Shown here piece after piece: positions 59,340 to 64,000 of a DNA stretch of 64,000 nt (positions are counted from its first letter, which is position 1; every line of letters starts with the position of its first letter). A program made the position numbers and the translations under genes. The stretch lies in contig NZ_JAGSYB010000001.1 in assembly GCF_025685415.1 (NCBI RefSeq), forward strand, positions 1,488,001-1,552,000, written 5' to 3'. The stretch comes from Terriglobus aquaticus. Lineage in GTDB: Bacteria; Acidobacteriota; Terriglobia; Terriglobales; Acidobacteriaceae. The notes below the pieces were generated by a model that searched no databases, was not told the DNA's origin, and worked only from the letters and a program-made list of their open reading frames with translations.

Positions 59340-60372
59340 CTGGGTCCAGAGGCTGGCTGCGAATCACCGTCTCGCCAAATCTCTCCATCTCTTCCAGTTG
59401 CGGGCTGAACTGCAGCAGCAACAAGTCGACGCCGGCACGCTCGAACTCGCCCACGCGGTCGGCAACCTGCTGCGGGGTTCCGGTCAGGCCGGAGCGCAGG
59501 CCACGGTTGGACACCGAGTACTCCTCGATCGACATCTGCCGTTCCAGCTGGGTTCCGCTCAGCCATTGCTGGTAGTTCGCAAAGCCCTTTGCGCTCGCGT
59601 TCACATCCGTGATGCGCGCCAGTTCCGCCTTCACCTCGGCTTCGGAGTCGCGCACGACGGCATATCCCGCCACCCCATACTCCATCGGCGGCAGGCCCAG
59701 GCGCTCCCGGCGCTCTCGCATGTCCGTGATCTTCGCTGCCACGTGCTCGGGAGAGTCGCCGTGCATGACATAGGCGTCACACTTCTGCGCGATCAGGTTC
59801 TTCGCGGCTTCGCTTTCGCCGCCGGCATAGATGGGAGGCCGTGGTGTTCGTACCGGCTTCGGTTCCATCACGGTGTCCGTAACGGTGTAGTGCTTGCCAG
59901 CGTGGCTGAAACGGGGCTCCGACCAGATGCCGTTAACCACGTCGAGCCACTCGCTAGTGCGGCCGTAGCGATCGTCGTGCTGGTCGAAGTGGACGCCGTA
60001 CATGGCAGCTTCCTGCTGCCACCACGACGACACGACGTTCAGGGCGAGACGGCCGTTCGAGATGCGGTCGATGCTGGCAGCCTGTTTGGCAAACAGGGCG
60101 GGAGCATGAAAGGTGGGGCGAACCGCGACCATGAGTTCCAGCGTCTCGGTGACGGCGGCCAGGGCCGCGGCCGTGGACCACGCGTCCAGGCTCGGTGCGT
60201 CGATACCCTTGATATCGTTCAGGTTCAGTTCCGCAATCAGCGACAGGTCGAAGCCGATCTGCTCGCTGCGCTGCGCAAGCCGCCGGGTATATGACCAGCT
60301 TGCTTCCATGCTTTCGTTTTCAACGTTGCGCAGCCAGCCACCAAAGACCGGCATCCAGTACCCGTAGCGCAT
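59332..60372 (-). CDS. LLM-class FMNH2-dependent oxidoreductase
   Basis: A 346-residue luciferase-like TIM-barrel monooxygenase. GYWMPVFGGWLRNVE at the N-terminus, FDLSLIAELNLNDIKG, RPTFHAPALFAKQAASIDRIS, GRLALNVVSSWWQQEA and PPIYAGGESEAAKNL place it among alkanesulfonate or dimethylsulfone monooxygenase-like enzymes (SsuD/SfnG group). A role in scavenging organosulphur compounds is likely but unproven. The ATG at 60372 follows GGGAG; a TTG at 60375 is adjacent. CATAAT lies about 20 bases upstream, next to a palindrome. Confidence 0.86.
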   Translation of the reverse strand: MRYGYWMPVFGGWLRNVENESMEASWSYTRRLAQRSEQIGFDLSLIAELNLNDIKGIDAPSLDAWSTAAALAAVTETLELMVAVRPTFHAPALFAKQAASIDRISNGRLALNVVSSWWQQEAAMYGVHFDQHDDRYGRTSEWLDVVNGIWSEPRFSHAGKHYTVTDTVMEPKPVRTPRPPIYAGGESEAAKNLIAQKCDAYVMHGDSPEHVAAKITDMRERRERLGLPPMEYGVAGYAVVRDSEAEVKAELARITDVNASAKGFANYQQWLSGTQLERQMSIEEYSVSNRGLRSGLTGTPQQVADRVGEFERAGVDLLLLQFSPQLEEMERFGETVIRSQPLDPAR

Positions 60373-60410
60373 CAAACTCTCCCTGCTCCTTCGATTATGC
60401 GGGAGGTTGA

Positions 60411-60425
60411 CGTGTGTTACACACG
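60411..60425. promoter_or_regulatory. Palindrome upstream of the LLM gene
   Basis: CGTGTG-TTA-CACACG lies between the WcaJ-type gene and the LLM gene. On the minus strand it sits just before a CATAAT -10, in the -35 region, so an operator is likely; a weak terminator for the upstream gene is the alternative. Confidence 0.4.
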
Positions 60426-60453
60426 ATGTGCGAGGGGCACGGGAATCGGAGGG

Positions 60454-62001
60454 CTAGGAAGCGCCACTGCCCCGCAGTACCGCAGGAAGGGTGCGCATCA
60501 GGATTCGCGCATCCATCAGCAGCGACCAGTGGTCAATGTAGTAAAGATCCAACTTGATCCAACCGTCAAAGCTGGTCGACGACCGTCCACTCACCTGCCA
60601 CAGGCCAGTCATGCCCGGCTTGACGCTGAACCGCCGCACCAGCGACAGCTCTGCGAAATTGCTCACGTCGCGCATGGGCAGTGGCCGTGGGCCAACCAGC
60701 GACATCTCTCCCCGCAGAACGTTCCACAACTGTGGCAACTCATCGAGCGACGTCTTGCGAAGCAGACGTCCGATGGGCGTGATGCGAGGATCTTCCTTGA
60801 TCTTGAACACCGGGCCACCGGTCTCGTTCAAGTGCTCCAGCCCGGCTTGCTGCTGCTCCGCATCCGGCACCATCGACCGAAACTTGAACATAGGAAATCG
60901 GCGCTTGTTGAGCCCGTAGCGGACCTGCGAAAAGAACACCGGGCCGGGGCTGGTTGCCTTGATGAGACCGGCAATCAGCAGCATGAGCGGCGAGAGCAAT
61001 AGCAGCCCGATCAGGGCACCGGCGACATCGAAACTGCGCTTGATAATCTGCCGCAAATCGCTGTGGACCATGTGGAAGACGACGCGCTCGGCGTTGTCTC
61101 CCTGGGACTGACGCCGCTTCGTGACAGACGTCGCAAATTGGTCCGACAGGTACTGCGACCGAACGCCGCTAGCCTCACACAACTGCAGAACCTCGCAGAT
61201 GTCCTCGTAGCACGACCGCACGGGCAGCGCGATCAGCACTTCGTCGATGTGCTCGCGCATGAGCAGGTCTTGCAGATCGGAGATGGTGCCCAGGATCGGC
61301 CGGCCCGCGAAAGTGCTTTCTGCAACAGGAACCGAGTCCACATACCCCACCACGTCATACCAGTACTGGCGATCCAAAGAGAGCCGCGCTGAAAGCTCGC
61401 GCGATCGCTCGCCTGTTCCGACAATGATGGTGCGCCGCGTCTCCCGTAGCATCGGGCGAACATAACGGTCTGAGCAAAGCGCCAGGCCACGGCTGAGCGC
61501 GGCCAGCATGTAGCTGCCCACGAAGAAGCTGAGCAGCGGCGTGATGATGCTGCTGTCCAGGTTGCGCAGGTGCAGCATGATCAGCGTCATGACGGAGCAG
61601 ATGCCAATGCCCGTGTACAAGCGCAATAGGAGGTTGCTGCCGTTCGTGATGCGACGGCCGTCGTACGCTCCGATCGAGTGCAACACGGAAGTCCAGAACA
61701 GGGCGCAAAGAGACAGAACAAGCAGGCCTTTGACTGGTACACGCAGCGCAAGAATGTAGGCAGGATGGTGCAGGGCGTTGCTCAACCCGGACGGCATCGT
61801 CAACGCACATAAGCACAGCGTAAGCAGCCCGACATCGGTCAGCTTCATGCACACGCCCAGAACGGGCTTGTAGGAAACTGCGGCCGATCGGGACGTGGCA
61901 AGCTGCTGCTTCATGCGGGCTAAGCGACTCCGTGAGTCCGCAGAAATGCTTTGCTGCGGCGTATGGACCCGGCCGACGATGATCTGTTCCTGCAACGTCA
62001 T
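60454..62001 (-). CDS. Undecaprenyl-phosphate sugar phosphotransferase (WcaJ/EpsE type)
   Basis: A 515-residue polyprenyl glycosylphosphotransferase that starts glycan repeat units on undecaprenyl phosphate. Four N-terminal TM helices (about 50-170), a Rossmann-like CoA-binding-type domain (TRRTIIVGTGERSREL) and the C-terminal catalytic domain with KRSFDVAGALIGLLLLSPLM, FKFRSMVPDAE, PRITPIGRLLRKTSLDELPQLWNVL and VGPRPLP. A glucose- or galactose-phosphate donor is typical. It is transcribed in the same direction as the two genes at 62112-63967, with a 110-base gap. Confidence 0.93.
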   Translation of the reverse strand: MTLQEQIIVGRVHTPQQSISADSRSRLARMKQQLATSRSAAVSYKPVLGVCMKLTDVGLLTLCLCALTMPSGLSNALHHPAYILALRVPVKGLLVLSLCALFWTSVLHSIGAYDGRRITNGSNLLLRLYTGIGICSVMTLIMLHLRNLDSSIITPLLSFFVGSYMLAALSRGLALCSDRYVRPMLRETRRTIIVGTGERSRELSARLSLDRQYWYDVVGYVDSVPVAESTFAGRPILGTISDLQDLLMREHIDEVLIALPVRSCYEDICEVLQLCEASGVRSQYLSDQFATSVTKRRQSQGDNAERVVFHMVHSDLRQIIKRSFDVAGALIGLLLLSPLMLLIAGLIKATSPGPVFFSQVRYGLNKRRFPMFKFRSMVPDAEQQQAGLEHLNETGGPVFKIKEDPRITPIGRLLRKTSLDELPQLWNVLRGEMSLVGPRPLPMRDVSNFAELSLVRRFSVKPGMTGLWQVSGRSSTSFDGWIKLDLYYIDHWSLLMDARILMRTLPAVLRGSGAS

Positions 62002-62111
62002 TCGCAGGTCAGTCTAGAGTTGTTCCCCTGCCCGCCCGATGCCCCGTAGGTGGTAGGCGAGAGCGCGGTGAACACTGCGTCGATGAGACCAAAAGCCTTA
62101 TCGGCTACATG

Positions 62112-62852
62112 CTATGCCAATTCAGTCCCGGGCTCGGAGAGAAGCCGGATCGCGGCGCGGTACCCATGCAGAGTGCCGGTATCCACGTACGAGCGTCCCG
62201 CCCGCACCCCGCATGCACGCCCGCCTTGTGCGAGCCATGCGTTCACCAGAGTTCCAAGGTATTCGTCTTGCCGGTCCGCTTGGCACCACAACGCATGCAG
62301 TTCATGGAAGACGCGGCCCGGCATCCGTAACGCACCCCAGATCCAGTGACTGGTGGCCTTTGGATCCTTAACCTGGATCTTTTCTACGTCGCCCGCCTCG
62401 GTGGTCACCACGGCGTCAAACAACTCCGGCCTCTCCACAGGAAACAGGAGAAACGAGAGGCGATCCTCAGGCAGTTGGGCGAGACCGTCATGCGGGAACC
62501 AAATCGTGTCCGGCAGACCGATTGCGACCGGTTCGTCCGGCCCGATCACCGGGGCCGCCCGAAACAGCGCATCACACAATCCGCCCGCTGCGGGCTGCAC
62601 GGCGTACACGATATCCGCGCCCCAGACCCGCGACCCGTAGTAGGCGAGGATGTCCGACTTGCCCGGAGAGATGACGAAGCAGAGCTTGTCGCAACCGGCC
62701 GCGATCAGGCGCTCCACCAAGTACTCGCTCACCGCTCGGGGCCGCTCCGTGCCGTCCGTTTCCACGCGGCTGCCCACCGGCAGCAGTTCTTTGCTAAACG
62801 CCAGCGGCTGGATGCGGCTGCCAAGACCGGCGGCCGGAATGATGCCCCACAT
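62112..62852 (-). CDS. Sugar nucleotidyltransferase (RmlA/GalU-like)
   Basis: A 246-residue NTP-transferase. MWGIIPAAGLGSRIQPLAFSKELLPVG carries the phosphate-binding G-G-R and Lys motif; AIGLPDTIWF is the metal-binding Asp region, and YVDTGTLHGYRAAIRLL is near the end. The sugar is not identifiable. Its ATG overlaps the upstream CgeB-like gene stop by one base (TGATG). The frame is open to 63092 without similarity. Confidence 0.87.
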   Translation of the reverse strand: MWGIIPAAGLGSRIQPLAFSKELLPVGSRVETDGTERPRAVSEYLVERLIAAGCDKLCFVISPGKSDILAYYGSRVWGADIVYAVQPAAGGLCDALFRAAPVIGPDEPVAIGLPDTIWFPHDGLAQLPEDRLSFLLFPVERPELFDAVVTTEAGDVEKIQVKDPKATSHWIWGALRMPGRVFHELHALWCQADRQDEYLGTLVNAWLAQGGRACGVRAGRSYVDTGTLHGYRAAIRLLSEPGTELA

Positions 62853-63967
62853 CAGCGTGCTCCCGCGATTGCTAGCGTTGGGACTGCTGGGTGCCAGGCC
62901 TGCTCCAGCAGGCTCTCCAGCGTCTTGGCGCGCGCGTCTGCGGTGTGCTCCACCAAGACCCGATCCCGCGCCTGCCGTGCGATGCGATTCCGCTCTTCCG
63001 GGGAACGCTGCAATGCATGCACCACGTCGTCCGGGGAGTCGACCAGCAGGATCTGCTCCCCGGGAGTCAGAAACGTGTCCAGGCCCTCCCACTGGTCACT
63101 CAGCAACGGCGTGCCACAGCTTGCCGCTTCGAACAGACGTCCCGACGGGCAAAACCCGTACTCCGCCATGGCTTCTCGCGTGATGTTGAGCGTCCACTGC
63201 GAAGACGAGAAGAACGCGGGGTGCGCCGCCGGTGGAACGTGACGATGGAAGAACAGATTGCTGGTCCACGGGAAGTCTGCCGGATACTGCGCTCCACCGA
63301 TTAGAAATGCGCGCTCAGGCAAACGCCGCGCTGTTTCAAGAAACAGTCGATCCAGCGCCGGCTGGCGATCGGGGGCGTAGGTGCCCAGGTACGACAGATC
63401 GCAGAGGTAATGCTCCTGAGGCGGCACCGGGTGGTGCTGCAACGGATCAACCCAGCCATACAGAGGCGCGACGTTCCTCGCACCGAGTCGCTGTTGCAAT
63501 TCCGTCAGGGCGCGGCCACCCGTGTAACTGAGCACCAGGTCGAAACCGGCCAGACCGTCCGGAGGCAGGTATTCGGGACGTTCCCCGGAGTCCAACGACC
63601 GCAACGTGACCGGCGTATCCAGGTCGTAGAACACCTTCAGACCAGCCTTGGATTCGAGCAGCATCTGCGCAACCTGGCTGCCTTCCGGACAGTAGCTGGT
63701 CACAATCGCCACGTCGGCACTGTCGAGCGCCTGCTGCGCTGCAGCACGGACGCCGTCAAGATCCGGGTAGAACTGCAGTTCGCCACCGCCCGGCAGCTCC
63801 GTCAGGTCACGTGCATCGCGATAGTACTGAACGTCTTTTTCAAAGAAGGTGACGTGGTGGCCGCGATCGGAGAGAGCCCGCAGCAAGCCGCGCCAGAGCG
63901 TGGCGTGGCCGTTGCCCCACGATGAGCTCACCGTCAGGCCGAAGATCGCAATGTTCCATCCAGACAA
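62852..63967 (-). CDS. CgeB-like glycosyltransferase
   Basis: A 371-residue GT-B glycosyltransferase of the CgeB/Glyco_trans_1_2 type. It starts WNIAIFGLTVSSSWGNGHATLWRGLL, and the C-terminal donor site reads MAEYGFCPSGRLFEAASCGTPLLSDQWEGLDTF (in part), with the E-AASCGTPLL signature. The start is probably the TTG at 63967 behind AGGGAA. It is coupled to the nucleotidyltransferase. The gene upstream lies outside the window; 63968-64000 holds nothing I can call. Confidence 0.86.
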   Translation of the reverse strand: MSGWNIAIFGLTVSSSWGNGHATLWRGLLRALSDRGHHVTFFEKDVQYYRDARDLTELPGGGELQFYPDLDGVRAAAQQALDSADVAIVTSYCPEGSQVAQMLLESKAGLKVFYDLDTPVTLRSLDSGERPEYLPPDGLAGFDLVLSYTGGRALTELQQRLGARNVAPLYGWVDPLQHHPVPPQEHYLCDLSYLGTYAPDRQPALDRLFLETARRLPERAFLIGGAQYPADFPWTSNLFFHRHVPPAAHPAFFSSSQWTLNITREAMAEYGFCPSGRLFEAASCGTPLLSDQWEGLDTFLTPGEQILLVDSPDDVVHALQRSPEERNRIARQARDRVLVEHTADARAKTLESLLEQAWHPAVPTLAIAGAR

Positions 63968-64000
63968 GCAGAGTTCCCTGAGAATGCTAACGGCGGTCGG

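Noticed and set aside
1-64000. tRNA, rRNA, CRISPR arrays, prophage or insertion sequences
   Set aside because: I saw no cloverleaf-like sequence, regular short repeats, transposase or integrase motifs, or terminal inverted repeats of the expected form.

Overview
The window looks like chromosomal DNA of an Acidobacteriota, most likely class Terriglobia (relatives of Terriglobus, Granulicella and Edaphobacter). The grounds are high GC, a VWFA-related acidobacterial protein (38285-39451), a sedolisin-type secreted protein with an Ig-like repeat (1-1364), an S55 'GMSGSP' protein of the type I associate with acidobacteria, and diderm genes (heptose epimerase HldD, LolC/E-like permease, O-antigen genes). 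I saw no rRNA, tRNA, CRISPR array, prophage or transposase. No stretch longer than 300 bases lacks a gene.

Layout. 1-11956: degenerate secreted sedolisin, glmU, a strong terminator, a PCYCGC-type secreted protein, ROK kinase plus hldD, an MFS sugar-acid transporter, metG-tatD, yajQ and a polyprenyl synthase. 12091-15689: a three-gene operon with a soluble PRC-barrel/MgtE-N/CBS protein, a CgeB-like glycosyltransferase and an Nramp homologue carrying the substitutions typical of Mg2+-transporting NRMTs. 15940-25345: RsbW/STAS pair, TPM-LemA pair, oligopeptidase B, ABC exporter, a CusF-Sco fusion and an MFS permease. 25355-31683: an AddB-like nuclease and UvrD-type helicase-nuclease in a 4-base overlap. 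31745-34843: phoB-phoR and phoU. 34953-45054: GT2, small unknowns, S4 protein, VWFA protein, a permuted S55 protein, a beta-propeller protein and a LolC/E permease.

45054-56413 is an O-antigen or glycan locus. RfbF, RfbG and RfbH should make a CDP-4-keto-3,6-dideoxyhexose. An HpcH/HpaI-type aldolase, an SDR, a dehydroquinate-synthase-like cyclase, an acetolactate-synthase-like TPP enzyme and an epimerase follow in one tightly packed operon, then a GT2/GtrA pair. This set suggests a branched and possibly carbocyclic deoxy sugar. 56521-64000: an XRE regulator/membrane protein pair with two operator palindromes, an aminotransferase, an unknown protein, an LLM flavin oxidoreductase, and further glycan genes (WcaJ-type phosphotransferase, nucleotidyltransferase, CgeB-like glycosyltransferase).

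Two features run across the window. At least six genes have a TANNNT hexamer exactly six bases before the start codon, which suggests leaderless transcripts. Three intergenic hairpins share the core GCANAGC-N4-GCTNTGC.
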